Below are positions 17,313-25,577 of a stretch of 64,000 bases of DNA, piece by piece. Below the pieces are notes generated by a model. It searched no databases. It saw only the letters and a list, made by a program, of their open reading frames with translations, and was not told where the DNA came from. A program made the position numbers and the translations under genes. How positions within the stretch are numbered: the first letter of the stretch is position 1; the number at the start of each line of letters is the position of its first letter. The stretch lies in NCBI RefSeq assembly GCF_002934545.1, contig NZ_PTJA01000008.1:62001-126000 (forward strand), in the 5' to 3' direction. This DNA is from Lacrimispora xylanisolvens (GTDB taxonomy: Bacteria > Bacillota > Clostridia > Lachnospirales > Lachnospiraceae).

Positions 17313-17650
17313 CAGATTACCTCCAGGGTGCAAAAGTTTACGGTGCCGTCCGGATTCCGGTTCTTAGTTCCCTGCTCAATCCGCCTCTCTTCCCCAAATA
17401 TAGTAACGGTACCTCCGCTTAAAGTTGGGAAGTCTGGCGCAATATCACCTGGAAACATAGCCGTACCGGTTATCTGGACCAGTTTCTTTTCTGCTGTGAG
17501 AATTGTTTTTGCCCTGTCCTGAAAATTGCACTTCAAATCCAGATCAGCCTTGTATTTTGGCTCACCCAAGTTGTTAGTTTCCTCACTTTCCAAGTGAACG
17601 TGAATATTTGTCTTACATAGGCTTTTTGGTACTAAACATGGATATTTCAT
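17312..17650 (-). CDS. Minor capsid / head-closure protein
   Basis: 112 residues, starting MKYPCLVPKSLCKTNIHVHL. It contains AMFPGDIAPDFPTLSGGTVTIFGEERR and ends CTLEVI. This is the minor capsid protein family placed between the connector and the gp10-like protein, likely the head-completion stopper. Stop and next start overlap (TGATG), so translation is coupled. Confidence 0.75.
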   Translation of the reverse strand: MKYPCLVPKSLCKTNIHVHLESEETNNLGEPKYKADLDLKCNFQDRAKTILTAEKKLVQITGTAMFPGDIAPDFPTLSGGTVTIFGEERRIEQGTKNRNPDGTVNFCTLEVI

Positions 17651-17654
17651 AGGC

Positions 17655-18041
17655 TTACCTCGCTAACCGGCAGCACAAGCCCGTCTGGGACAGCTGTGCA
17701 TATACATCACGCTTCATGGCAACACCTTTATCCATGAACACATTCCAGGAGCTCCCAAACTGCGCAGATACTCCATTGATACTATAACTGGATAAGATCG
17801 TGTTGATCTCGTCAGCATTCTCATGCTCAAAGTCCGCCTGCAGACATACCACTTCCTGAATGACTTCCTGCTGAAACTCGGTCAAATTGGAAAATCCCCG
17901 ACCCACAATTCGATTGTAAGTCAGAGAATCAATATGGCGGCTGGCTTGTCGGAGCACTCTCTCCAACTCATCTTCTGGTACCGTTCTGCCTTTATAGGTT
18001 TCTTTGTAATAATCCGGTGTTACATAGGGGATATAAGCCAT
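17655..18041 (-). CDS. Head-tail connector (gp6/gp8-like)
   Basis: ATG at 18041 (MAYIPYVTPDYYKETYKG) behind GGTGAG. The helical N-terminus with VLRQASRHIDSLTYNRIVGRG and FQQEVIQEVVCLQADF is typical of the DNA-packaging/connector adaptor family. 128 residues. It docks on the portal after packaging. Confidence 0.8.
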   Translation of the reverse strand: MAYIPYVTPDYYKETYKGRTVPEDELERVLRQASRHIDSLTYNRIVGRGFSNLTEFQQEVIQEVVCLQADFEHENADEINTILSSYSINGVSAQFGSSWNVFMDKGVAMKRDVYAQLSQTGLCCRLAR

Positions 18042-18042
18042 C

Positions 18043-18315
18043 TTACTCACCGGCCTTCTGGTTTGCAGATTTACCTTTCTTTACTTCCTTATCAAGTTCT
18101 TTTTCCGCATTTTCTTCCGGGGCGTCAGGATTCTCCTCTCTAGGTTTCCCCATATCTTCCGCTGGATCCTCAGATTCCGGCAGATCCTCTACTTCATACC
18201 CATGGCCTTTGAACCAATGTAATAGGCGCGGATCCTCTGTCTCTCCCACACCGTTGCAAAAAGGTACGCTGGCGGACGTACCTGTATACTGTTTGTTGGG
18301 TGCAAATACTTTCAT
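18043..18315 (-). CDS. Small acidic phage head-region protein (90 aa)
   Basis: Behind AAGGAGGGG. An N-terminal folded part (MKVFAPNKQYTGTSASVPF; LLHWFKGHGYEVEDLP) looks like the small domains found downstream of capsid genes. A disordered acidic tail (DPAEDMGKPREENPDAPEEN, then KKGKSANQKAGE) follows. It may be a head decoration or assembly factor. Function unknown. Confidence 0.65.
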   Translation of the reverse strand: MKVFAPNKQYTGTSASVPFCNGVGETEDPRLLHWFKGHGYEVEDLPESEDPAEDMGKPREENPDAPEENAEKELDKEVKKGKSANQKAGE

Positions 18316-18327
18316 GGAAACCCCTCC

Positions 18328-19287
18328 TTATTTTACTTTAATATTACGGAATGCCCCAGCTGCTTTGGAAGCCTTTAAGGCGATTGCTGCATTCATTTCC
18401 ACTTCACCAGTCTTTACTGCTCCTGACGTCGTAAAGTCAGGAAGCCAGGTCTGAACCGGTGCTACTCCTGCAAAGGAAACGCCGTGAAGTCCATCAAGCG
18501 CCAGTCTTGCCGCAAAGAGGGATGTGGTTCCTTTGGTTGCATCAATGTTGACCACTTCATCATTGGTTCCCGGTTTTGCTCCCAGATCTACGAAAGGAAT
18601 ATTTCCGTAAGCTTCCACGTTGGTTCCCCAATCACTCTTTGTCACTTGATACATGGAGGCACGTCTTGCACAGGCTCTCAGTTTAGAAATCAGTTTAGTA
18701 TTGCCTGCAATGAAAGACGGTTCTCCATCAAGTCCCCGGAGGAATTCGTCGAGCATATCCAGGAAGTACTGGAAATTATCCGTTACCATCTGGGACGTGG
18801 ATAAATCAATAGTGGACGATCCAACATTGTACTCTGTTGAACTGCCAGCCAAGGCCTTTTCCAGACCATCAAAAGCGTTGCTGTCCACTGCACTGTCACC
18901 GTTAATAAAGGTATCATTAAACAATGCCTGAGCCGCCTTGATTTTCTGGGACTGCTGTAAATCGATTTCAGATACGATACCTCCCATATTGGCGATAACA
19001 CGGTCGATCTGATAGGATCCACCAAATACCTTAATATCCACAGAATGACGTTCCTTGGTCACCTCATGAGGTGTATACTCCTTATTAATCTCACGGAACT
19101 GCGCCGTAGGCTGTGTTTTCAGTCTAGTGTAGGAATAAGTAGGAGTTGCTCCGCCTCCGGTTGGGGAAACGGCATCATCGAACGTGATATGATCCAGGAT
19201 CCAGTTGGATTTTCTGAATTCATCAATCACCCCGATCTGCAGGTCGTCCTGCACATTTTTTCTTGCTTCTTCTAACGTAATAGCCAT
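18328..19287 (-). CDS. Major capsid protein
   Basis: 319 residues, starting MAITLEEARKNVQDDLQIGV behind AAGGAG. The sequence has the HK97-type pattern: VIDEFRKSNWILDHITFDDA, FGGSYQIDRVIANMGG, QKIKAAQALFNDTFINGD, FDGLEKALAG and FAARLALDGLHGVSF. It lies between scaffold and connector genes. There is no N-terminal protease domain; the scaffold is separate. Confidence 0.93.
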   Translation of the reverse strand: MAITLEEARKNVQDDLQIGVIDEFRKSNWILDHITFDDAVSPTGGGATPTYSYTRLKTQPTAQFREINKEYTPHEVTKERHSVDIKVFGGSYQIDRVIANMGGIVSEIDLQQSQKIKAAQALFNDTFINGDSAVDSNAFDGLEKALAGSSTEYNVGSSTIDLSTSQMVTDNFQYFLDMLDEFLRGLDGEPSFIAGNTKLISKLRACARRASMYQVTKSDWGTNVEAYGNIPFVDLGAKPGTNDEVVNIDATKGTTSLFAARLALDGLHGVSFAGVAPVQTWLPDFTTSGAVKTGEVEMNAAIALKASKAAGAFRNIKVK

Positions 19288-19309
19288 AGTCTTTTCATCT
19301 CCTTAATTT

Positions 19310-19915
19310 TTATTTAGATGGCATCTGTGCCTGAAGCGCTGCTTCAATGGCGGATTTCATATTTACCTTTCCATCATCGGTTGTAGTTGTAGTCTGGGTC
19401 TGCTGACTGGGAGCTCCCAGAGGACGGAAACCAGTATTTTTTGCTGGTTCTGTCTTTACTTCCTTAAACAGAAACGGTTTCGATTCCTTAATGGACTTTA
19501 ACTGCTCCTCCAAACCGGTTACCTTCCCATCATCAGAAAGAATCAGCTTAGACTTATCAAACAAACCAGTTACCAGATCTGCATCCTGAGCAGCTTCAGC
19601 AATGGCCAGCTTAATAGCAGTAGAAAGTTTTAACTCCTTCATGTCAGCTTCGTTTTTCTCAACGGCTGCTTTGTTCTCAGCCTGCAGGGTTTCAATCTGT
19701 TTTTTCAGTTCCGCATTGTCCCCGCTGTTCTTCTTTAAATCTTCCAGCTGCTTATCCCTCTCCTTGATATCCTTTTCAAGCTGTCCCTTTGCCTGATTGG
19801 CCGTATCATAATCAGCTTTAGGTACATAGAATTCCAGCTCCTTTTTTGAAGCCTCCGCCGCTTTGGCTGCCTGATCCTCACTAATTCCCAGTGCAATAAA
19901 TTCTTCTTTCTTCAT
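19310..19915 (-). CDS. Scaffold protein (phage minor structural protein GP20 family)
   Basis: Starts at the ATG at 19915 (MKKEEFIALGISEDQAAKAA) behind AGGATGAG. It has the long coiled coil expected of GP20-type scaffolds (about 45-95: QLEKDIKERDKQLEDLKKNS), then AEAAQDADLVTGLFDKSKL and a disordered Thr/Gln tail. It guides capsid assembly just upstream of the major capsid gene. Confidence 0.9.
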   Translation of the reverse strand: MKKEEFIALGISEDQAAKAAEASKKELEFYVPKADYDTANQAKGQLEKDIKERDKQLEDLKKNSGDNAELKKQIETLQAENKAAVEKNEADMKELKLSTAIKLAIAEAAQDADLVTGLFDKSKLILSDDGKVTGLEEQLKSIKESKPFLFKEVKTEPAKNTGFRPLGAPSQQTQTTTTTDDGKVNMKSAIEAALQAQMPSK

Positions 19916-20030
19916 GATCTCATCCTTTCTATGCAATAAAATAACGCCCAGGATATCCTGCGCGCTTTATCTGTAATGATATTTAATTATATCGGATCCT
20001 CTCTTATCTGGTGCATACTGCCTCCGATCT

Positions 20031-20047
20031 GTTGCGACGGTCGCAAC
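20031..20047. repeat. 17-bp perfect palindrome, copy 2
   Basis: GTTGCGACGGTCGCAAC, identical to 5466-5482, in the gap between the head-region small gene and the scaffold gene. Confidence 0.75.
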
Positions 20048-20060
20048 TTCTTAATATAAA

Positions 20061-20094
20061 AATACCACCGGCCATTTTACTGACTGATGGTATT
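20061..20094 (-). terminator. Possible weak terminator or processing hairpin
   Basis: Minus strand AATACCA ... TGGTATT followed by TTTATATT, just after the 41-residue gene. The stem is short, so read-through into scaffold and capsid genes is expected. Confidence 0.4.
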
Positions 20095-20218
20095 AAATCC
20101 TTCCTTGCTTTTTTAGTTCTTTAATTTCCTCTGGTGTGAGTTTAACAGGACATGCCGGCATTGAAATTCTATCTTTGTATGCCTCGTATGCCTCTTTTTC
20201 CTTATTGGTTTTATTCAT
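20093..20218 (-). CDS. Small phage protein (41 aa)
   Basis: The ATG at 20218 overlaps the previous stop (ATGA) and lies behind GGAGGTAATTCC. The product starts MNKTNKEKEAYEAYKDRI and has PACPVKLTPEEIKELKKQGR. It is charged and helical. No family recognised; a co-translated head-region accessory. Confidence 0.65.
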   Translation of the reverse strand: MNKTNKEKEAYEAYKDRISMPACPVKLTPEEIKELKKQGRI

Positions 20219-21855
20219 GGAATTACCTCCAACTCTATACTATCGTTACCCTTTGATATTACTCTAAATAAACAATTCTTGTCAAGCAACAATTCCCTTT
20301 GCTGCGGAAATCTGCTTATTTTTTCTATATATGCACCAGGGCTGCCTTTTGGTACATATAATGTGATTTTAAATTTCTTATCAAGAGCTTTACCGGATAC
20401 AACAGATGTGCTGGTAAATTGTGGCTCTCTAAATATATCTCCAATGCTGTAATCGGTATACGGATTAATATCTAAATTCCTAAAACAAATCAAATCCTGT
20501 TTAATTTTATTTTTTTTAATAGCACCAGAAATAGTATCTGCATATTTTATAAGATTATCATTCGGTTGATCGGCTCCTCTCAGCATAGCATTAAGCCTTT
20601 CAAAGAATCGATTGGGGCTTTTATCTCCGGAATTGTACGTATATTTTCGTATTGCAGCTTTTTCTTCTTTTGTAAGATTATCAATCCATACCTCAGATTC
20701 CTTCCTTAGCACATTTACCACGCGTTCTTTGGAAACCGCCCTAAATTGAGCCAGCGGCTTCTTTGATTCCATATATGCATTACTATCTATATCCCCGGTT
20801 TTAAACCTGATGTGATTCCACTGTTTAGCTTTCCTTTTATAGTTCTGTTGATTTTCTTCATCTAAGGAATATTCCGCAAGCCTGCCATACTTATCCGCCT
20901 GTCTCTGGGTATATAGCTGATCCTGCTCTTTCTTATAAGATTTTTCGATTGATTTTAGTTCTTCTCTGGTCCAGGTATCTTCTGTTGTAGATATCCCAGG
21001 GAAATATGTGCTGTGACTGTCCTTACACCTTGGATGATAGAGTCCTCTTGCAATGGCTGCGCTCATAAAGGGATACGGACCATCAGACGCCTTGCCTCCG
21101 CTCCATACATCATCGATTAGTACTTTACCTACAAACGGAAGGCACTTGGGACAGGGGTTCCCACGCTTACCCACTATAACGGTACTGATTCCCCACTCCT
21201 GACGTTTCTCCCCTTCTCCCTGCAAATATGCCCGCTTACTGGCAGTCCGGATTGCCATGTCTGCATAATCTGACAGAGCATGGCGCGCGCCATTCTTATA
21301 CTCCACGCAGTTAAGCCCACGGGAAAGCATGTCCTTGGTAGCCATATCCACTGCTTTTTCATAGGTACCGGCTCCGGAGTTGGCATACACCTGAGCATTA
21401 AAAATAGCCTTACGATACTGGTCATTTGCCATTCGTAAGACTGCGGTTTCTGCTTTCTTCATATCATTGCCGGTTGCCTTGATCAGGGCTTCCAGCTTCC
21501 GGGTATTCAGTTTAAAAAACTCTGCCTGCATGGCTGCCGAAGCAGGCTTATAACTTTTAAAGCCGTTCTTGATAGCCCGGAGGATCTGCGCCTCCTGCTT
21601 CATGCCTCCCTGCTGTCTGGCCTGCCAGATAAGTTCTCCGATCTGGGCGTTTATGCTTTTAAACTGCTTGCTGTACTTCTTCTGATTTTCCAGCTTATAT
21701 TTCTCCAGAGCCTTAAGCTGCTCTACCTGCCACATGGACCAGTCATAACCCTCTTTAAGTTCCTCGGCTCTGTGCCGGTTCATATTCCGGATCATGGAGG
21801 CGATAAGTTCCTGTTCAATCGCTTCAAAAGCGGCGGAGATATCATACTCATTCAT
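20215..21855 (-). CDS. Minor head protein fused to an ADP-ribosyltransferase domain
   Basis: Residues about 1-290 are a phage minor head (SPP1 gp7 / min_cap2-like) domain with the Cys-rich motif GNPCPKCLPFVGKV (Cys 235, 238) and YHPRCKDSHSTYF. From about 395 an ADP-ribosyltransferase exoenzyme domain follows: ICFRNLD (Arg 459), FTSTS (482-484), and QRE (519-521) in FPQQRELLL, i.e. the Q-x-E form of the catalytic motif. It is packaged in the head and probably modifies host proteins on entry. The target is unknown; Q-x-E in related toxins modifies Asn/Gln, whereas E-x-E modifies Arg. Confidence 0.88.
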   Translation of the reverse strand: MNEYDISAAFEAIEQELIASMIRNMNRHRAEELKEGYDWSMWQVEQLKALEKYKLENQKKYSKQFKSINAQIGELIWQARQQGGMKQEAQILRAIKNGFKSYKPASAAMQAEFFKLNTRKLEALIKATGNDMKKAETAVLRMANDQYRKAIFNAQVYANSGAGTYEKAVDMATKDMLSRGLNCVEYKNGARHALSDYADMAIRTASKRAYLQGEGEKRQEWGISTVIVGKRGNPCPKCLPFVGKVLIDDVWSGGKASDGPYPFMSAAIARGLYHPRCKDSHSTYFPGISTTEDTWTREELKSIEKSYKKEQDQLYTQRQADKYGRLAEYSLDEENQQNYKRKAKQWNHIRFKTGDIDSNAYMESKKPLAQFRAVSKERVVNVLRKESEVWIDNLTKEEKAAIRKYTYNSGDKSPNRFFERLNAMLRGADQPNDNLIKYADTISGAIKKNKIKQDLICFRNLDINPYTDYSIGDIFREPQFTSTSVVSGKALDKKFKITLYVPKGSPGAYIEKISRFPQQRELLLDKNCLFRVISKGNDSIELEVIP

Positions 21856-21859
21856 GTGA

Positions 21860-22081
21860 TCACCTGCCGTTTGCTAAAACTTTAAATCCCTGTGCCTTAA
21901 ACTTCCGGGTAAGATCTTTCAACTGGGTAATGCTTTTGCACTTATCACACCGGAGCTCTGCATAATCCTTTTTTTCAACGGCGTAAATGCCAAACGGAAC
22001 CTGCTCACTTGCCATTTTCAGGAGCCCTTGGTACTCCAGCTGGCTCATTTGGTACTGGCGGTTCATCACCTTCACTTTCAT
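21860..22081 (-). CDS. Small phage protein with CxxC motif (73 aa)
   Basis: Starts at 22081 behind GGGGTG, overlapping the portal gene end by 77 bases; starts at 22048 and 22015 are possible. It has RCDKCKSITQLKDLTRKFKAQGFKV, a CxxC followed by a helix. Probably a head-region accessory. Function unknown. Confidence 0.6.
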   Translation of the reverse strand: MKVKVMNRQYQMSQLEYQGLLKMASEQVPFGIYAVEKKDYAELRCDKCKSITQLKDLTRKFKAQGFKVLANGR

Positions 22082-23561
22082 CTACCTTCACCCCTTCCGT
22101 TTTTAGTTCAGGCTCTTCTGTTTCAAAGATCCCCTGCTCAATCTTGATCCGCTTGACTTCCACTGCCTTTTCATCTTCTGTCAGAGTATCGCCGTACATT
22201 TCATCTATGGACTTCTCTATGCTCATGACTCCACTGGTTCGCGCCTTGCCGACCGTCTCCACGACGGCATCAAAGCCTGGGGCTGCATACTCTCCAAACT
22301 TGACGGAAACCTTGTACTCCCCAGGAGCCTTTTCCTGCATCTGGTCATAAGTCATCATAATTTTACTTACCAGCTCAGGAAGAACCTTGCACAGCACCTT
22401 AACCAGCGTCCCTCTGGTATGAGTGGTGATCTTTTCCTTTTCTCTCTGGCTTTCTGCATTGTCCGTCTTTTTCAGATCAATACCAAGAGTAGCCGGGGAA
22501 ATGATTCCCTGCAGAACCAGATCCAGAAAGGAAGTATAGCTGTTTAAATACGCTTCGTAGGATATCTGGGGCTGAACTACTTCAATTTTATCGCTGTAAC
22601 CTTCTTTCTTTACTGCACCGATGGCTATGTAATCATTGTCAAACTCATTTGGCTCTATCAACTGCCCTGTATTGGGATCCCTGGGAACCATATCTTCCGG
22701 AATATACCGGTTGACTCTTCCTTTTCTCACTGCATCAAGCCACTGGCTGATCACTTCGTCCAAAGCGTCCAGATCGTCCGTCTTGCCCTCAAATAGCGCT
22801 TTCCCTCGTCCCTTCCATTTGCTTGATGTGAAGAATATAAGGGGTACTCCCATGATGTAATCCCCGTCATAAGCGGTGTCTTCATAAATTGCAGTTTCCG
22901 GGAGAGTCTTAAGTGGAACTTCTCCACCAGCATCATCAAAGAGTTTATAAAGTACGTACCCTTTCCCGTAAGTCTCCTCTAAGCGGTATTCCTTTTCTTT
23001 ATTATCTGGATATGAGTAATTTGTGGAAAAGACAATATCAGTCAGCCTGCCCCTCTGGTATTTGTACTCCACCCGATCCGCTTCGTAAAATTCTATGATC
23101 GGATAATTGCTTACCTGATCCAGACTTATTTTAAATGCACCATCACCGGCTGACAGAGCACCGGCTACCGCTTCGCCCAGGAGTCCTGCAAAGTCATTAT
23201 CTTCTGAAATCTGATCCCATAATTCCTTTAAAGGCTGGTTATCTCCCTTTTCTCCGAAGCTGATATCATTTAGATCCGCAGTTATAATATCCTTAAACCG
23301 GTCCACCACAATTCCCACAATGCCGGAATGGATCTTTCTTACCTTACGGAAGGGTACGGAAGCCCAGAACCTCGCCTTAAACACATCACAGTAAGCGGTC
23401 TGTTTGAAAAACTGTTCCAGCTCTGACGGATCTCCACGGTACCAGATCTTATTTTTTAGTACATTGCCCTGAAAAGAAAGCGGTTCCTTTATAACCACCT
23501 GCCTCTCTTTTGCTCCTACAATCTTAAGCAATTTAAAATACATATCCTTAAACCAACCCAC
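22005..23561 (-). CDS. Portal protein
   Basis: GTG start at 23561 behind AAGGAGGG. 518 residues, of SPP1-type portal family: MGWFKDMYFKLLKIVG; FKARFWASVPFRKVRKIHSGI; VVDRFKDIITADLNDISFG; GISPATLG-like motif IISPATLGIDLKKTDNAESQ. The ring at the capsid vertex through which DNA enters. It lies after the terminase and before the minor head protein, as usual. Confidence 0.92.
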   Translation of the reverse strand: MGWFKDMYFKLLKIVGAKERQVVIKEPLSFQGNVLKNKIWYRGDPSELEQFFKQTAYCDVFKARFWASVPFRKVRKIHSGIVGIVVDRFKDIITADLNDISFGEKGDNQPLKELWDQISEDNDFAGLLGEAVAGALSAGDGAFKISLDQVSNYPIIEFYEADRVEYKYQRGRLTDIVFSTNYSYPDNKEKEYRLEETYGKGYVLYKLFDDAGGEVPLKTLPETAIYEDTAYDGDYIMGVPLIFFTSSKWKGRGKALFEGKTDDLDALDEVISQWLDAVRKGRVNRYIPEDMVPRDPNTGQLIEPNEFDNDYIAIGAVKKEGYSDKIEVVQPQISYEAYLNSYTSFLDLVLQGIISPATLGIDLKKTDNAESQREKEKITTHTRGTLVKVLCKVLPELVSKIMMTYDQMQEKAPGEYKVSVKFGEYAAPGFDAVVETVGKARTSGVMSIEKSIDEMYGDTLTEDEKAVEVKRIKIEQGIFETEEPELKTEGVKVDESEGDEPPVPNEPAGVPRAPENGK

Positions 23562-24956
23562 TTATGAAGCCCTCCTTCCTGTTCCGATTTTTACTTCGTA
23601 TGGCAGCCATGCATACTGCACGCTGTTTACCATGTGATCGTTTCTGTCTTCTGGTGTATTGTCCTTGTCTTCCAGCCAGCTGTACACTTCAAGCTCCCTG
23701 ATATAATTTGAGCAGGTATCCACAATGTGGAAACATGGCTTTGCTCCTGCATCAGCAAACCAGTTTAACTGATTGATAATACGGTCAATGATCTGCTCTT
23801 TCTTCCAGGCATCATTAAAATTGTAAACGCTGCCATTCAGGCGCTTATATTTAAGAAACTCTGTAATGGTTGCCTGATCCGCAGAATCGATAAAGGTATC
23901 TCTGGCAAATCCCCATTCGTTCCGGTTGCGATCAAGGAAGTCAATAAAGTTATGGACCGTATCCGTAGGGGCAAGGGGTGTGCCCAGATCTGCGTTGTTG
24001 TACACCTTTTCATCAAGCACATAGCAGTTTCCCCGGTTCGTGATCCCGATAAAGCTCATGGAAATGGTATCCGGTGACTTCTGGGAATAGGACGTATCAA
24101 GCCCTGCAGAAAAGTGTACAAACCACTCTGTTTGATGGCGGTCATTCTGATTCCGTATAAACTGCTTTGCATGAGCCTTACTAACCACATGCTTTTTCCG
24201 GTCAAAGTTTGGGAAGATCAGGCCGGTCGCCTTACCTCGTAAGCCCTGGATCTTATTCTTCCAGATCTTCGTACCTTTCGGAGTATTCCGGATAATGTTC
24301 TCCAGCTTCTCCTTTGACAGACCCAAATTATGGGTAAAAGAAAAGAACCAATGCACCCAGCCGGGCTTTGGTTCCTCTCGTAATTCCTCCAGTATTTCTT
24401 TTGGTGTCTCTTCCTCCCACTCCGGAAGTGGACGGGAGCAGTTAATATACTCTTTGTAAACAGGGAGATTCGGATCATCAGGATTAAGTGTCCCCATCAG
24501 ATAATCACACCGCATGGCTGACTCTCTTACAAACTCAATATCGGCAGTGTTGATCTCGTCAATGTACAGGCAACCGTACTGACCGCCCAGGGCTTTCTGC
24601 CACTTCTTTTTGTCACCATAACCCAGAACGTAAATAACTTTATCTCCGCCAGAAGTATGGAAGAGAATGTGGGGGATCTTATCGTCTTTAGTTCCGTTGC
24701 CGTTGTATTCAGTCAGGATCCCGAAGTCGTCTATAATCCCCAGATCCTTGTTGATGATATTCTTCTCAGCGGTACCGGTATCCTTTGCAGCTATGATGTG
24801 CAGCTTCTTGGGACTCTCTGCAACCTTAAGCATGAACTTAAATAAACCGACTGTTGTTTTACCCGCGGCCGTTGTCCCTTCGAGGAATTCCACCGGAGCA
24901 TCATGTTTAAGAAAGGCTTTGTACTTCTCTGACAGAAGCAGGCGTTCATTGCTCAT
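23562..24956 (-). CDS. terL: Terminase large subunit
   Basis: 464 residues. ATPase Walker A EGTTAAGKTT (about 26-35), Walker B GCLYIDEIN (about 128-136), and a nuclease half with SAGLDTSYSQKSPDTISMS and FIDSADQATITEF. This is the PBSX/XtmB-type family. It cuts and pumps DNA into the head. The start overlaps the terS stop (TAATG). Confidence 0.94.
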   Translation of the reverse strand: MSNERLLLSEKYKAFLKHDAPVEFLEGTTAAGKTTVGLFKFMLKVAESPKKLHIIAAKDTGTAEKNIINKDLGIIDDFGILTEYNGNGTKDDKIPHILFHTSGGDKVIYVLGYGDKKKWQKALGGQYGCLYIDEINTADIEFVRESAMRCDYLMGTLNPDDPNLPVYKEYINCSRPLPEWEEETPKEILEELREEPKPGWVHWFFSFTHNLGLSKEKLENIIRNTPKGTKIWKNKIQGLRGKATGLIFPNFDRKKHVVSKAHAKQFIRNQNDRHQTEWFVHFSAGLDTSYSQKSPDTISMSFIGITNRGNCYVLDEKVYNNADLGTPLAPTDTVHNFIDFLDRNRNEWGFARDTFIDSADQATITEFLKYKRLNGSVYNFNDAWKKEQIIDRIINQLNWFADAGAKPCFHIVDTCSNYIRELEVYSWLEDKDNTPEDRNDHMVNSVQYAWLPYEVKIGTGRRAS

Positions 24957-25483
24957 TATCCATCACCACCACGCATTTGATTGATCAGATCGTCAAGCTT
25001 GGTCTTCTCCGTTTCCAAGGTGCCGGACACTTCCAGCTTATCCTTAAACATGCCCAAGTGCCTGCCGATCAGCTCCAGTGCCTTCCCTTTGTCATTCAGC
25101 TTAATCTCAATACCGTTTGCACCCTCCTTGATTCCGGCAATGGCTCCAAGCTTATCCCCTGGCATTTCATCAGTGGTTTTCACCTGCACAGCTTTGTAGG
25201 CGCCTTTATCTTCTATTGATACGAAGTCAGTGACATCCGCAAAGCCTATCTTTGCCAATTCCTTTAGAACCATGTCCTGAGTGATCTCAGTACGTTTTTC
25301 CCGGTCTTTCATACGTTTCTGGATATAATCCTCAACCTTAGCATTTCTTAGCATTCTACTACTATTTGCCGCAGCCGTTTCATCTTTCTTGACCTTTGGA
25401 TAAGCTACCTTGTAAGCTCTGGTAGCATTAAGATCAATCAGGTACTCATCTGCAAATATTTTCTGCTTGGCTGTTAATGCCAT
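24956..25483 (-). CDS. terS: Terminase small subunit
   Basis: The ATG at 25483 (MALTAKQKIFADEYLIDLNA) is behind GAGGTGAG. It has the typical XtmA-like signature LTAKQKIFADEYL..NATRAYKVAYP, then a DNA-binding helical region and a C-terminus LDDLINQMRGGDG. It recognises the packaging site, which is not identified. Confidence 0.93.
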   Translation of the reverse strand: MALTAKQKIFADEYLIDLNATRAYKVAYPKVKKDETAAANSSRMLRNAKVEDYIQKRMKDREKRTEITQDMVLKELAKIGFADVTDFVSIEDKGAYKAVQVKTTDEMPGDKLGAIAGIKEGANGIEIKLNDKGKALELIGRHLGMFKDKLEVSGTLETEKTKLDDLINQMRGGDG

Positions 25484-25523
25484 CAGTCTCACCTCACCTT
25501 CCAATCTGGCTAATTTTTATAAC

Positions 25524-25570
25524 AAAAAAAGCTGCTACTTCAACAGATTGTTCATCTATTTTGTAGCAAC
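25524..25570 (-). terminator. Intrinsic terminator of the NACHT gene
   Basis: Minus strand: TTGCTAC...GTAGCAGC followed by seven T. It lies 8 bases after the NACHT stop. Confidence 0.7.
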
Positions 25571-25577
25571 TCCTAAA

